Under the pieces are notes generated by a model. That model did not search any database. It was given only the letters and a program-made list of their open reading frames with translations, and was not told the DNA's origin. Below, piece by piece: positions 42,090 through 50,257 of a DNA stretch of 64,000 bases. Made by a program: the position numbers and the translations under genes. Source of the DNA: Streptomyces omiyaensis (GTDB taxonomy: Bacteria > Actinomycetota > Actinomycetes > Streptomycetales > Streptomycetaceae); the NCBI RefSeq assembly GCF_014650895.1, contig NZ_BMVV01000021.1, forward strand, positions 62,001 to 126,000. Direction: 5' to 3'. The number at the start of each line of letters is the position of its first letter. Position 1 is the stretch's first letter.

Positions 42090-42126
42090 CCGTGACGGCC
42101 GCCCCCGCGGGGTGCGGCCGCCACGG
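42090..42126. terminator. Intercistronic hairpin between gluB and gluC
   Basis: A 13-bp stem with a single mismatch (42090-42102 with 42114-42126) and an 11-base loop follows gluB by 12 bp. Such hairpins after binding-protein genes often reduce read-through to the permease genes or protect the upstream mRNA, raising the binding protein to permease ratio. Confidence 0.6.
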
Positions 42127-42194
42127 CACCCCCGGCCGCTGCCGACGCACCGGCCGTCCGACCGACCGACCACCAGGGGAGAGCGCGGGGCATC

Positions 42195-42869
42195 GTGTTC
42201 GACTTTCTTGATTCCGGGCAGTACGACCTGCTCGGCGCCTTCTGGGTGACGGCTCAGCTCGCCCTCTACTCGGCGATCGGCTCGCTGGTCTGGGGCACCG
42301 CCCTGGTCGCCATGCGGGTCAGCCCGGTCCCGCTGATGCGCGGCTTCGGCACCGCGTACGTGAACCTCGTCCGCAACACCCCGCTGACCGTGGTCGTCGT
42401 GGCCTGCTCCTTCGGCCTCAACCAGACCCTCCAGGTCACGCTCGGCGGCGACGACTTCAAGGAGATCGGCTTCCGGCTCGCGGTGCTCGGACTCACCGCG
42501 TACACCGGCACCTTCGTCTGCGAGGCGCTGCGCTCCGGCATCAACACGGTCCCGGCCGGCCAGGCGGAGGCGGCCCGCGCCCTGGGCATGAGCTTCACCC
42601 AGGTCCTGACCCTGGTGGTCCTGCCGCAGGCGTTCCGCGCGGCGATCACCCCGCTCGCCAACGTGCTCATCGCCCTCACCAAGAACACCACGGTGGCGGC
42701 GGCGATCGGCGCGACCGAGGCGGCGCTCCTGATGAAGGAGATGATCGAGAACGAGGCCCAGGCGCTCTTCACCGTCTTCGGGATCTTCGCCTTCGGCTTC
42801 ATCGTCCTGACCCTCCCCACCGGCCTGGTCCTGGGCTGGGCGGCCAAGCGACTGGCGGTGAAGCGGTGA
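42195..42869 (+). CDS. gluC: Glutamate ABC transporter permease GluC
   Basis: The 224-residue permease begins VFDFLDSGQYDLLGAFWVTA and has about five membrane helices. The coupling-loop motif EAARALGMSFTQVLTLVVLPQA (EAA motif for contact with GluA) is clear, as is VNLVRNTPLTVVVVA near the start of the domain. GTG 42195 is the start. The stop overlaps the gluD start by four bases (GTGA), so both permeases are coupled in translation. Confidence 0.94.
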   Translation: MFDFLDSGQYDLLGAFWVTAQLALYSAIGSLVWGTALVAMRVSPVPLMRGFGTAYVNLVRNTPLTVVVVACSFGLNQTLQVTLGGDDFKEIGFRLAVLGLTAYTGTFVCEALRSGINTVPAGQAEAARALGMSFTQVLTLVVLPQAFRAAITPLANVLIALTKNTTVAAAIGATEAALLMKEMIENEAQALFTVFGIFAFGFIVLTLPTGLVLGWAAKRLAVKR

Positions 42870-43756
42870 ACTCCGTCCTCTACGACGTCCCCGGCCCCCG
42901 GGCCAGGCAGCGCAACGTCGTCTACACGATCCTCTTCCTCGTCGCGCTGGGTCTGGTGGCCTACTGGGTCCTCTCCGCCATGGCGGACAAGAACCAGCTG
43001 GCGGCGGAGAAGTGGAGCCCGTTCGTCACCGACTCCCAGGTCTGGACGACGTACCTGCTGCCCGGTCTGGCCGAGACGCTGAAGGCCGCCGCGCTCTCCA
43101 TCCTCATCGCGCTCCCGCTCGGCGCCGCCCTGGGCATCGGCCGGCTCTCCGACCACCGCTGGGTGCGGGTCCCGGTCGGCGCGGTCGTCGAGTTCTTCCG
43201 GGCCATCCCGGTGCTGCTCCTGATGATGTTCGCCAGCGCCGTCTACGCCCAGTTCACGCCCGTCAGCTCCGACTTCCGCCCCCTGTACGCGGTCGTCACC
43301 GGCCTGGTGCTCTACAACGCCTCCGTCATCGCCGAGGTCGTCCGCGCCGGCGTCCTGTCGCTCCCCCGGGGCCAGGGCGACGCGGCCGTCGCGCTCGGCA
43401 TGCGCAAGGGCCAGACCATGCTGTACGTGCTGCTGCCGCAGGCCGTCACGGTCATGCTGCCCGCCCTGGTCAGCCAGCTCGTCGTCATCGTGAAGGACAC
43501 CGCGCTCGGCGGCGCGCTGCTCGGCTTCGGCGAGCTGCTCAGCCAGAACCGGCAGATCACCGCGAACTACGGCGCCAACACGATCGCCGCCTTCACGGTC
43601 ATCGCCCTCGTCTACATCGTGCTCAACGCCCTCCTCACCCACCTCGCCGCCCGCCTGGAGAGGCGACTCCGCCAGGGCCGCAGGGCCGCCGCGGTGAAGG
43701 ACGTCGCCCCGGTCACGAACGTCGAGATGGGCGGGGCGAACGCCGGCGGCGTCTGA
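42866..43756 (+). CDS. gluD: Glutamate ABC transporter permease GluD
   Basis: The 296-residue second permease has an extra N-terminal helix (VVYTILFLVALGLVAYWVL) before the shared permease domain: VEFFRAIPVLLLMMFASA and the EAA-like loop GDAAVALGMRKGQTMLYVL. It forms a heterodimer with GluC. The start GTG 42866 overlaps gluC. The C-terminal tail is arginine-rich and cytoplasmic (RRLRQGRRAAAVKDV). It is the last gene of the operon. Confidence 0.94.
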   Translation: MNSVLYDVPGPRARQRNVVYTILFLVALGLVAYWVLSAMADKNQLAAEKWSPFVTDSQVWTTYLLPGLAETLKAAALSILIALPLGAALGIGRLSDHRWVRVPVGAVVEFFRAIPVLLLMMFASAVYAQFTPVSSDFRPLYAVVTGLVLYNASVIAEVVRAGVLSLPRGQGDAAVALGMRKGQTMLYVLLPQAVTVMLPALVSQLVVIVKDTALGGALLGFGELLSQNRQITANYGANTIAAFTVIALVYIVLNALLTHLAARLERRLRQGRRAAAVKDVAPVTNVEMGGANAGGV

Positions 43757-44083
43757 GCCCCGCCCCTACGACCACCACCCCGACCGGCCCGGTTTCCCCC
43801 AAGTTCCGCGCCCGTCCACTTCCGGCCCCGTCGCCCTCCCCCGGACCGCATGCCTCCGGTGAAAGCGGCGGGGCCGGAGGTCCTGGTGGGACGCGGAGCG
43901 GTACGAGAGGCACCCGCCCCGCCCGGGAACGGCCCTGACCGGACATCAGGCGCACCACGCCCACCGCGTCACTTGACGCAAAACACCCTGAGTGGGTTGC
44001 ATACGGTCTGTGATCAAGCACCGGGCCCATGCCACACTCTGCTGTGCTGCCCCTCTGTCCGTCCGGCCTCCAGGAGCCGCGCC
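43757..44083. other. Intergenic region after gluD (327 bp)
   Basis: No gene is supported. A 10-bp inverted repeat with a long 38-base loop (43821-43830 with 43869-43878) could end the glu transcript. A TTGACG hexamer at 43973-43978 might be part of the monooxygenase promoter, but no matching -10 element at normal spacing is seen. Confidence 0.5.
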
Positions 44084-46159
44084 GTGGACCCGGTGATCAT
44101 CGTGGGCGCGGGGCCGGTCGGCCTCGCGCTCTCCCTCGCGCTCGCCGCGCAGAACGTGCCCAGCGTCGTCCTCGACGAGACCTCCGGCAAGGAGGAGCCG
44201 CGCCCCGCGCGGACCGTCGTGCTCCGCGCCGACACGGCCGCCCTCGTCGAGCGGCTGGGCTGTGCCACCGTCCGTGACGAGGGCCTGCGCTGGGTGGGCT
44301 GGCGCGGGATGCGCAAGCGCCACCAGACCCGGCAGGTCGCCTTCGACCTGGGGCTCGGCGGCACCGAGGAGTGGTCGGAGGACCCGGCGTCGCCGGCCGC
44401 GCCGGCCGCCCCCCTGCACATCCCCCAGCACGCCCTGGCCCGCGGCCTGCGCGACGCCATCGCCCGCGAACCGCTCGTCCGGCTCGTCACCGAGGCCCGC
44501 CTGGACGCGGTCGAGCAGGACCGCGCCGGAGTCACCGCCCACACCCGCGGCCCGGACGGCACCTGGTGGCGCGGCAGCCACCTCGTGGGCTGCGACGGCG
44601 CCCGCTCGACCGTCCGCAAGCTGCTCGGCGTCCGCTTCCCCGGCCGCACCGCGGTCGAGCGGCACGCGGTCGCCGCCCTGCGCACCGAACTCCCCTGGCC
44701 CGGCGAGGCCCTGCTGCACCGTCAGCCCCCGTGGCGCGGGGCAGGCGAGGAGATCAGCGCCCGTCCGCTGCCGGACGGGGTGTGGCGGATCGACTGGCTG
44801 CTGCCGCCGCGCGGCGAACTCGTCACCCCGGACGCCCTGGTGGCCCGGATCCGCGAGACCCTCGCCGGCTGGTGCGACGGCACCACGCCGCCGTACGAGC
44901 TCCTCGACACCGGCGTCCACACCCTGCACCACCGGCTCGCCCGCCGCTGGCGCGTCGACCGGGTGCTGCTCGCCGGGGACGCGGCCCACCTGCTGGGCGC
45001 GATCGGCACCCAGGGCCTCGACGAGGGCCTCCGGGACGTCGACAACCTCGCCTGGAAGCTCGCCCTCACCTGGCACCGCGCCGCCCCGGACGCCCTGCTC
45101 GACAGCTACCAGAGCGAGCGCCGGGCGGCGATCGCCGCCCGTCTGCGCGCGGCCGACCAGGCCCTTCCGGTGCTCCGCGGCGGCGGCGGGCTGCGCGGCT
45201 ACCTGCCGGGCGTGACCCGCGGCCACGACGCCCTGCTGACCGACGGCCACCTGGGGCGCGGCCCGCTGGGGGCCTCTCCGGCCTACCCGCACTCGCCGCT
45301 CGCCGCGCCGTACGCCGAGGGCATGGTCCCGGTGGGCACCCCGCTCGGCGCCCCCGTCGAGGACGTCCGGGTGACGGCCCCCGACGACACCACGGTACGG
45401 CTCCGGGACCGGCTGGGCCGGGCCCGGCTGCTGGTCCTGCTCGTCGCTCCCGGCTCCGGCGTGTGGGAGCGGCGGCACTGGCGGACCGCCGGGCTGATGC
45501 CCCGCCTGGAGGAGGCCGCCGAGGCGCTTCCGGTGGCGTCGGAGGTCCTGGTGACCGACGCCTACCCGGGCGCCCCGGCCCACGCGGTCCTGCTGATCCG
45601 TCCCGACGGGCACCTGGTCGCCGCCTTCGCCGGCGTGCTGCCGGAGGAACTGCACGCGGCGGCGGAGGCCGCCCGCGGCAGCGTCCCCGAGGAGTCCGCG
45701 CCGCCCGCCGGCCCGGAGCGGGGCCGCCGTGCCCTCCCTCCGGGGGAGGCCCGGTCGGCCCTGCCCCCGGGGCGGACCCGGTCGGCCGCCACCCGGGAGG
45801 AGGACGCTCCGGAGGGGGCCCGCACGGCCCCGCACGGGGGAGGGGGGCGCCCCGGGGGCTCCGGCGCGGGCCCGACGCCCGACGCGGCGCCCCGCGCCGC
45901 GAGCGGTGCCCCGAGCGGTGCGGCGACCGGCGCCGCGACCGGTGCCGCCGCCGGCTCCACGACCGCTGCCGCCTCGGGGAGCGCCGCCGGTGCGGCCGGC
46001 TCCGGTGCGCCCGGCCCCGGGGACGGCAGGAGGGCCTCGCAGGCCCTTTCCCCGCAGGGTTCCGGCGACGGCGAGCGGCCCCCGGCCGCCGTCTCCGCCG
46101 AGGTCCCGGCGCCGGCCGAGGCGTCCCGGGGACACGACCGGACTGCGGACGTCCATTGA
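44084..46159 (+). CDS. FAD-dependent class A monooxygenase with long disordered tail
   Basis: The 691-residue protein starts at GTG 44084 after AGGAG. It has the FAD Rossmann motif IIVGAGPVGLALSLALAA (GxGxxG at residues 8-13), the DG motif VGCDGARSTVRKLLG and the GD motif VLLAGDAAHLLGAIGTQGLD, placing it in the PHBH-fold aromatic hydroxylases. A thioredoxin-like domain follows (RLLVLLVAPGSGVWERRHW). Residues from about 530 to 691 are low complexity, with repeated GAATGAATG-like runs, and absent from ordinary members of about 540 residues. The substrate is unknown. It lies just upstream of a cysteine-linked leader peptide but in an independent unit. Confidence 0.87.
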   Translation: MDPVIIVGAGPVGLALSLALAAQNVPSVVLDETSGKEEPRPARTVVLRADTAALVERLGCATVRDEGLRWVGWRGMRKRHQTRQVAFDLGLGGTEEWSEDPASPAAPAAPLHIPQHALARGLRDAIAREPLVRLVTEARLDAVEQDRAGVTAHTRGPDGTWWRGSHLVGCDGARSTVRKLLGVRFPGRTAVERHAVAALRTELPWPGEALLHRQPPWRGAGEEISARPLPDGVWRIDWLLPPRGELVTPDALVARIRETLAGWCDGTTPPYELLDTGVHTLHHRLARRWRVDRVLLAGDAAHLLGAIGTQGLDEGLRDVDNLAWKLALTWHRAAPDALLDSYQSERRAAIAARLRAADQALPVLRGGGGLRGYLPGVTRGHDALLTDGHLGRGPLGASPAYPHSPLAAPYAEGMVPVGTPLGAPVEDVRVTAPDDTTVRLRDRLGRARLLVLLVAPGSGVWERRHWRTAGLMPRLEEAAEALPVASEVLVTDAYPGAPAHAVLLIRPDGHLVAAFAGVLPEELHAAAEAARGSVPEESAPPAGPERGRRALPPGEARSALPPGRTRSAATREEDAPEGARTAPHGGGGRPGGSGAGPTPDAAPRAASGAPSGAATGAATGAAAGSTTAAASGSAAGAAGSGAPGPGDGRRASQALSPQGSGDGERPPAAVSAEVPAPAEASRGHDRTADVH

Positions 46160-46191
46160 TTCGCGCGGGCGCGCGTGGTGTACTCCGGAAC

Positions 46192-46278
46192 GTGACCGAC
46201 ACCGATGTGCGCCTGTGGCGGAGGGTCCATATGGACCTGATCCGCTATGCGGGCTGCGTGTGTCGCCCGTCCTTCTGA
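46192..46278 (+). CDS. Cysteine leader peptide of the cysteine dioxygenase operon
   Basis: A 28-codon ORF starts at GTG 46192 and ends with a TGA at 46276-46278. Its peptide reads VTDTDVRLWRRVHMDLIRY and then AGCVCRPSF. The RRVHMDL core and a C-terminal CVCRP-type motif recur in short leader peptides ahead of sulfur genes in Streptomyces, and cysteine-rich leader ORFs are known cysteine-responsive attenuators in mycobacteria. The GTG has no strong ribosome site, so a leaderless mRNA starting near 46192 is possible. An 11-bp hairpin follows at 46310. Tandem Cys codons near the end would stall ribosomes when charged Cys-tRNA is scarce. Confidence 0.8.
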   Translation: MTDTDVRLWRRVHMDLIRYAGCVCRPSF

Positions 46279-46309
46279 ACTCGCTTCCCTTCCCCCCGCG
46301 CGCCCCGCC

Positions 46310-46335
46310 CCGCGCCGGACGTCCGTCCGGCGCGG
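46310..46335 (+). promoter_or_regulatory. Attenuator-like hairpin between leader peptide and cysteine dioxygenase
   Basis: An 11-bp perfect stem (46310-46320 with 46325-46335, CCGCGCCGGAC) closes a GTCC loop, 31 bp after the leader stop and 81 bp before the dioxygenase start. It could act as a terminator or as the partner of an antiterminator; no T tract follows, so Rho-type or translational attenuation is equally possible. Confidence 0.55.
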
Positions 46336-46416
46336 TGACCTCGGTGTCCCCCGGACCTCCCGCCGGTTCCTCCCGGCGGCGCGGCGCGCACCCCAGCGAT
46401 TCCAGGACGGTCACCC

Positions 46417-46962
46417 GTGCCCGCGTCTTCTGTCACCCCCTCCCCCGTCGCCGCCCGGGCGGCCGCCGGCCCGCCGACGGCCGCCGAACTGCTCGACTTC
46501 GCCCGCCGCACCGCGGCCGACCAGGCCCTGGTCGACTCCCTCCCGCTCGATCCGGAGGGCCGTACCTGGGTCCGGCTGGACGGTCCCGGCGGCAGCGAGG
46601 CCTGGCTGATCGGCTGGCCTCCCGGCACCGGCACCGGCTGGCACGACCACGCCGAGTCCTTCGGCGCCTTCGCCACCGCCCGCGGCAGCCTCACCGAGCA
46701 CGCCCTCGCCGTACGCCTCCCGGCGGGCGGCTGGAAGACCCTGGAGCTGGCCGAGGACCTCGACCGCTCCCGCCGTCTCGGCGCGGGCGACGGGCGCGCC
46801 TTCGGCCGCGACCACCTCCACGAGGTGCTGAACCCCTCGCCCGACACCCATGCGGTCTCGGTCCACGCCTACTACCCGCCGCTCCCGCTGATCCGGCGCT
46901 TCAGCCGGACGGGCGCGGTGCTCCGCCTGGAGCACGTCGAGCGTCCGGAGGACTGGCAGTGA
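46417..46962 (+). CDS. Cysteine dioxygenase
   Basis: The 181-residue cupin-fold enzyme oxidises cysteine to cysteine sulfinate with a mononuclear iron. The metal ligands appear in GTGWHDHAESFGAFA (HxH) and the third His in RDHLHEVLNPSPDTHAVSVHAYYPP. The start GTG 46417 follows AGGACGG. A short cysteine-coding leader ORF precedes it and a rhodanese gene overlaps its stop by four bases, so the transcript handles cysteine catabolism. An excess-cysteine response is expected. Confidence 0.92.
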   Translation: MPASSVTPSPVAARAAAGPPTAAELLDFARRTAADQALVDSLPLDPEGRTWVRLDGPGGSEAWLIGWPPGTGTGWHDHAESFGAFATARGSLTEHALAVRLPAGGWKTLELAEDLDRSRRLGAGDGRAFGRDHLHEVLNPSPDTHAVSVHAYYPPLPLIRRFSRTGAVLRLEHVERPEDWQ

Positions 46963-47372
46963 GCACGGACCACGTCGGCATCGACGAGCTGCTGGAGCGG
47001 GTGCGGTCCGGCCTGGACCGGGTCGACGCCCACGCGGCGTACGAGCAGTACGAGGCGGGGGCGGCCCTCCTGGTCGACACCCGCTACGCGGCCCTGCGGG
47101 AACGGGACGGTCTGGTGCCGGGCGCGCTGGTCGTGGAGCGGAACGAGCTGGAGTGGCGGCTCGATCCGCTGGGCAGCCACCGGTCCCCCCGGGCGACCGG
47201 CCACGACCTGCGGGTGATCGTGTTCTGCAACGAGGGCTACGCCTCCTCGCTGGCGGCGGAGTCCCTCCGTCGGCTGGGCCTGCACCGCGCGACGGACCTG
47301 ATCGGAGGCTTCCAGGCCTGGAAGGCGGCGGGGCTCCCCGTCCTCCTCCCGGCCGGCCGGTCGGCCCTCTGA
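46959..47372 (+). CDS. Rhodanese-like sulfurtransferase
   Basis: The 137-residue single rhodanese domain starts at GTG 46959, coupled to the dioxygenase by a GTGA overlap. It has an RYAALRERDGLVPGALVVER core and the active-site loop VIVFCNEGYASSLAAESL with the catalytic Cys in CNEGYAS. Rhodaneses carry persulfide sulfur, so with cysteine dioxygenase it probably manages excess cysteine sulfur or sulfide detoxification. The acceptor is unknown. Confidence 0.9.
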   Translation: MSTDHVGIDELLERVRSGLDRVDAHAAYEQYEAGAALLVDTRYAALRERDGLVPGALVVERNELEWRLDPLGSHRSPRATGHDLRVIVFCNEGYASSLAAESLRRLGLHRATDLIGGFQAWKAAGLPVLLPAGRSAL

Positions 47373-47442
47373 CCCGTCCCCTCTCCCCCGGCGCGGCGCC
47401 CGCCCTCCCCCAGGCGGGGCGCCCGGGCCTCGCCCCCTCCTC

Positions 47443-47463
47443 CGGCACGCCCCCCGCGTGCCG
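47443..47463. terminator. Terminator between rhodanese gene and recX
   Basis: An 8-bp stem (47443-47450 with 47456-47463, CGGCACGC) closes a five-base CCCCC loop in the 129-bp gap between the convergent genes. Confidence 0.55.
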
Positions 47464-47501
47464 TCGGACCGTCCCCCCGGGCCGGTCCGGGACGGAGGGT
47501 G

Positions 47502-48068
47502 CTAGTAGCCCTCCTCCAGGCCGTCGGTGGACTCGCCCTCCTCCTCCAGGGCCTGGCGGACGACCCGCAGGGCCATGCCCTCCGGGTACCCCTTGCGGGC
47601 GAGCATGCCGGCCAGGCGTCTGAGCCGGCGGTCGCGCTCGAGACCGCGGGTGGCGTGGAGCTTGCGCGCCACCAGTTCGCGGGCGGTGGCCTCCTCCCGT
47701 TCGGAGTCCAGCTGCCCGATGGCCTCCTGCACGAGGCCCGGGTCGACGCCCTTGGTCCGCAGCTCACGGGCGAGGGCCCGGCGGGCGAGGCCCCGCCCGT
47801 GATGCCGGGACTCCACCCAGGCGTCCGCGAAGGCCGCGTCGTCGATGAGGCCGACGTCCTCGAAGCGGGCGAGGACCTCCTCGGCGACGTCGTCGGGGAT
47901 CTCCCGCTTGCGCAGCGCGTCGGCCAGCTGCTTGCGCGTGCGGGGGGTTCCGGTGAGCAGGCGCAGACAGATCGCCCGCGCCCGCTCCGCCGGATCCTGG
48001 GGTGACGGCTCCTTCTCGGCCCTCGACGAGTCGGGGCCGTCACCCGGCCATTCGGTGCGACCGGTCAC
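47502..48068 (-). CDS. recX: Recombination regulatory protein RecX
   Basis: The 188-residue protein is made of three-helix RecX repeats, seen in ARAICLRLLTGTPRTRKQLA, DDAAFADAWVESRHHGRGLA and RRLAGMLARKGYPEGMALRV. RecX binds RecA filaments and limits their extension and strand exchange. It starts at GTG 48068, only four bases after the recA stop codon (48073), so it is coupled to recA. The Asp/Ser-rich N-terminus of about 20 residues is variable. Confidence 0.93.
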   Translation of the reverse strand: MTGRTEWPGDGPDSSRAEKEPSPQDPAERARAICLRLLTGTPRTRKQLADALRKREIPDDVAEEVLARFEDVGLIDDAAFADAWVESRHHGRGLARRALARELRTKGVDPGLVQEAIGQLDSEREEATARELVARKLHATRGLERDRRLRRLAGMLARKGYPEGMALRVVRQALEEEGESTDGLEEGY

Positions 48069-48072
48069 CGGT

Positions 48073-49197
48073 TCAGCTCTTGGCCGCGGTGGCCTTGGTC
48101 GCCTTGACGGTCTTCACCGCCGTGGCCTTGGCGTCGTCCGCGCCGGCCGCGTCCGCCGCCTCGGCGGTGTCGGTGGCCGCGTCGGCCTTCGCCGCGTCGG
48201 GCCGGACGCCGACGCCCAGCTTCTCCTTGATCTTCCGCTCGATCTCGTTGGCGAGGTCGGGGTTGTCCTTCAGGAAGTTGCGGGCGTTCTCCTTGCCCTG
48301 GCCGAGCTGGTCGCCCTCGTAGGTGTACCAGGCACCGGCCTTGCGGACGAAGCCGTGCTCCACGCCCATGTCGATCAGACCGCCCTCGCGGCTGATGCCC
48401 TGGCCGTAGAGGATGTCGAACTCGGCCTGCTTGAACGGCGGGGCGACCTTGTTCTTGACGACCTTGACGCGGGTGCGGTTGCCGACCGCCTCCGTGCCGT
48501 CCTTGAGGGTCTCGATGCGGCGGATGTCGAGGCGCACCGAGGCGTAGAACTTGAGGGCGCGGCCACCGGTCGTGGTCTCCGGCGAGCCGAACATCACGCC
48601 GATCTTCTCGCGGAGCTGGTTGATGAAGATCGCGGTGGTCTTGGACTGGTTGAGCGCGCTGGTGATCTTCCGGAGCGCCTGGCTCATCAGACGGGCCTGG
48701 AGACCCACGTGGGAGTCGCCCATCTCGCCCTCGATCTCCGCGCGCGGGACGAGCGCGGCGACGGAGTCGATGACGATGAGGTCGAGGGCGCCGGAGCGGA
48801 CCAGCATGTCGACGATCTCGAGGGCCTGCTCGCCGTTGTCCGGCTGGGACAGGATGAGGTTGTCGATGTCGACGCCGAGCTTCTTGGCGTACTCGGGGTC
48901 GAGGGCGTGCTCGGCGTCGACGAAGGCGACCTGTCCGCCGGCCTTCTGCGCGTTGGCCACGGCGTGCAGGGTCAGGGTCGTCTTGCCGGAGGACTCCGGG
49001 CCGTAGATCTCCACGACACGGCCGCGCGGCAGACCGCCGACGCCGAGCGCGACGTCGAGGGCGGTCGAGCCGGTGGAGATCACCTCGATCGGCTCCTGGG
49101 TGCGGTCGCCCATGCGCATCACGGCGCCCTTGCCGAATTGGCGTTCAATCTGTGCGAGCGCGGCGTCGAGCGCCTTCTCGCGGTCGGTTCCTGCCAT
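48073..49197 (-). CDS. recA: Recombinase RecA
   Basis: The 374-residue recombinase has Walker A GPESSGKT at residues 66-73, Walker B LIVIDSVAALVPRAEIEGE, the L2/L1 loops including INQLREKIGVMFGSPETTTG, and the C-terminal domain. The last 45 residues are an Ala/Lys/Asp-rich tail longer than in E. coli, as usual in Streptomyces. It is the ssDNA-binding filament that performs strand exchange and triggers LexA cleavage. The start ATG 49197 gives MAGTDREKALDAALAQIERQ. Its promoter carries a SOS box at 49339-49350, and recX is cotranscribed. Confidence 0.97.
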   Translation of the reverse strand: MAGTDREKALDAALAQIERQFGKGAVMRMGDRTQEPIEVISTGSTALDVALGVGGLPRGRVVEIYGPESSGKTTLTLHAVANAQKAGGQVAFVDAEHALDPEYAKKLGVDIDNLILSQPDNGEQALEIVDMLVRSGALDLIVIDSVAALVPRAEIEGEMGDSHVGLQARLMSQALRKITSALNQSKTTAIFINQLREKIGVMFGSPETTTGGRALKFYASVRLDIRRIETLKDGTEAVGNRTRVKVVKNKVAPPFKQAEFDILYGQGISREGGLIDMGVEHGFVRKAGAWYTYEGDQLGQGKENARNFLKDNPDLANEIERKIKEKLGVGVRPDAAKADAATDTAEAADAAGADDAKATAVKTVKATKATAAKS

Positions 49198-49286
49198 GGG
49201 TTCCACCCGGTTTGCTTGAGTCGATCGCTTCATGTGAAAGACGCTAACCCCTGCCACTGACAACGGGCTCCCGCGTCCCTCCGACC

Positions 49287-49295
49287 TGTGGACAA
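49287..49295 (-). promoter_or_regulatory. Consensus DnaA box (recA-proximal)
   Basis: TGTGGACAA at 49287-49295 is the reverse complement of TTGTCCACA, the strong Streptomyces DnaA box. It lies 90 bp upstream of the recA start codon. Confidence 0.6.
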
Positions 49296-49338
49296 CTCGC
49301 CGAGATGCCCGCGATTCCCAGGGCCGGAACCTTCATAA

Positions 49339-49350
49339 GAATAGATGTTC
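49339..49350 (-). promoter_or_regulatory. SOS (LexA) box of recA
   Basis: Read on the minus strand, GAACATCTATTC at 49350-49339 matches the GAACATCCATTC site described for Streptomyces recA, with a flanking TC before it. It lies 142 bp upstream of the recA start. Confidence 0.82.
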
Positions 49351-49381
49351 GATTTTCGTGTCAAGCGCGCCACGCGCACCC

Positions 49382-49390
49382 TGTGGACAA
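49382..49390 (-). promoter_or_regulatory. Consensus DnaA box (upstream)
   Basis: A second perfect TGTGGACAA (TTGTCCACA on the other strand) at 49382-49390 lies 95 bp from the first, so the pair flanks the recA SOS box. Confidence 0.55.
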
Positions 49391-49454
49391 CCTCCGGCCC
49401 CATGCGGCACCCCCCGCCCACCTCCCACCGCTCCCCCACCCCCTCCCCCTCCCC

Positions 49455-50012
49455 CTACTCGTCCCCGCCCCCGCCCCAGCTCGGATCGGACCCCGGGCCC
49501 CCGCCGGCCCCCGCCGCCGCTTCCCCCTCGGCTCGGGAGAGGGCCTCAGCGATCATGCGGGTGGCGAAGTCGCGGTCCCCGGCGATCCGGTTGACGTGCT
49601 CGGCCAGCAGGAGGGCGGTGGCCTCCAGGGCCGTCATCTCCTCCTTGGTCCACTCCCCGTACGGGCGGCGCCAGAGACTGGGGCTCAGCCCCGTGCCCGC
49701 CGCGATCACCAGTCCGGCCATCGTGGGGATCGCCTCGGGGCTGACGCTGCGGGGCATCATGCGCAGGGTGGTCACGAGGCTGGGCACCACGTGCCCGATG
49801 ACGTCCCGGTCGCGCCCCTCGTGGACCCCGCGCAGCCACTTCATGAACATGAAGACGAGCGTGCAGGCGCCGTCCAGCAGGTCGTGGACGCCTTCCAGAT
49901 CCAGGGACGCCGTGTACTGGTCGAGCAGCTTCTGCCGTTCGGGGTCGGTCCCGGTCCTGCCGTCGTGGACGGCCTTGAGACGGGAGTCGATCACCATGAG
50001 CGCCCCGTCCAC
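49455..50012 (-). CDS. Hypothetical protein upstream of recA
   Basis: The 185-residue protein begins VDGALMVIDSRLKAVHDGRT from GTG 50012; ATG 49997 is a plausible alternative. It is mostly helical (LLDQYTASLDLEGVHDLLDG, TALEATALLLAEHVNRIAGD) and ends in a Gly/Ala/Pro tail. No signal peptide, membrane segment or known motif is recognised. It is transcribed toward recA, 257 bp upstream, across a region with the recA promoter. Function unknown. Confidence 0.7.
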   Translation of the reverse strand: MDGALMVIDSRLKAVHDGRTGTDPERQKLLDQYTASLDLEGVHDLLDGACTLVFMFMKWLRGVHEGRDRDVIGHVVPSLVTTLRMMPRSVSPEAIPTMAGLVIAAGTGLSPSLWRRPYGEWTKEEMTALEATALLLAEHVNRIAGDRDFATRMIAEALSRAEGEAAAGAGGGPGSDPSWGGGGDE

Positions 50013-50257
50013 GTCACCGGCGGGGGCGTGGCGGGGTCGCAGGGCGATGACACGGGCTTCCTCCTCGTGGGACCGCCTCGGCGCGGTCAGTCCGTACGGC
50101 AGGAGGCTGGTCGGACGGATTCCCGAAGATCACCGGAAACGACCTTCAGACGACTGAACGGGACCCGGCGCGTTGACCGGCGGGACACGCGCCGGGCACC
50201 CCTCCCCCTCCGACCGCTCCACGGCCTCCCGCCCCGACCGCTCCCGCCCGCCCCGGG

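Noticed and set aside
43973..43978. TTGACG as the -35 of the monooxygenase promoter
   Set aside because: No TAnnnT-type -10 element lies at 16-19 bp; the hexamer alone is not enough.
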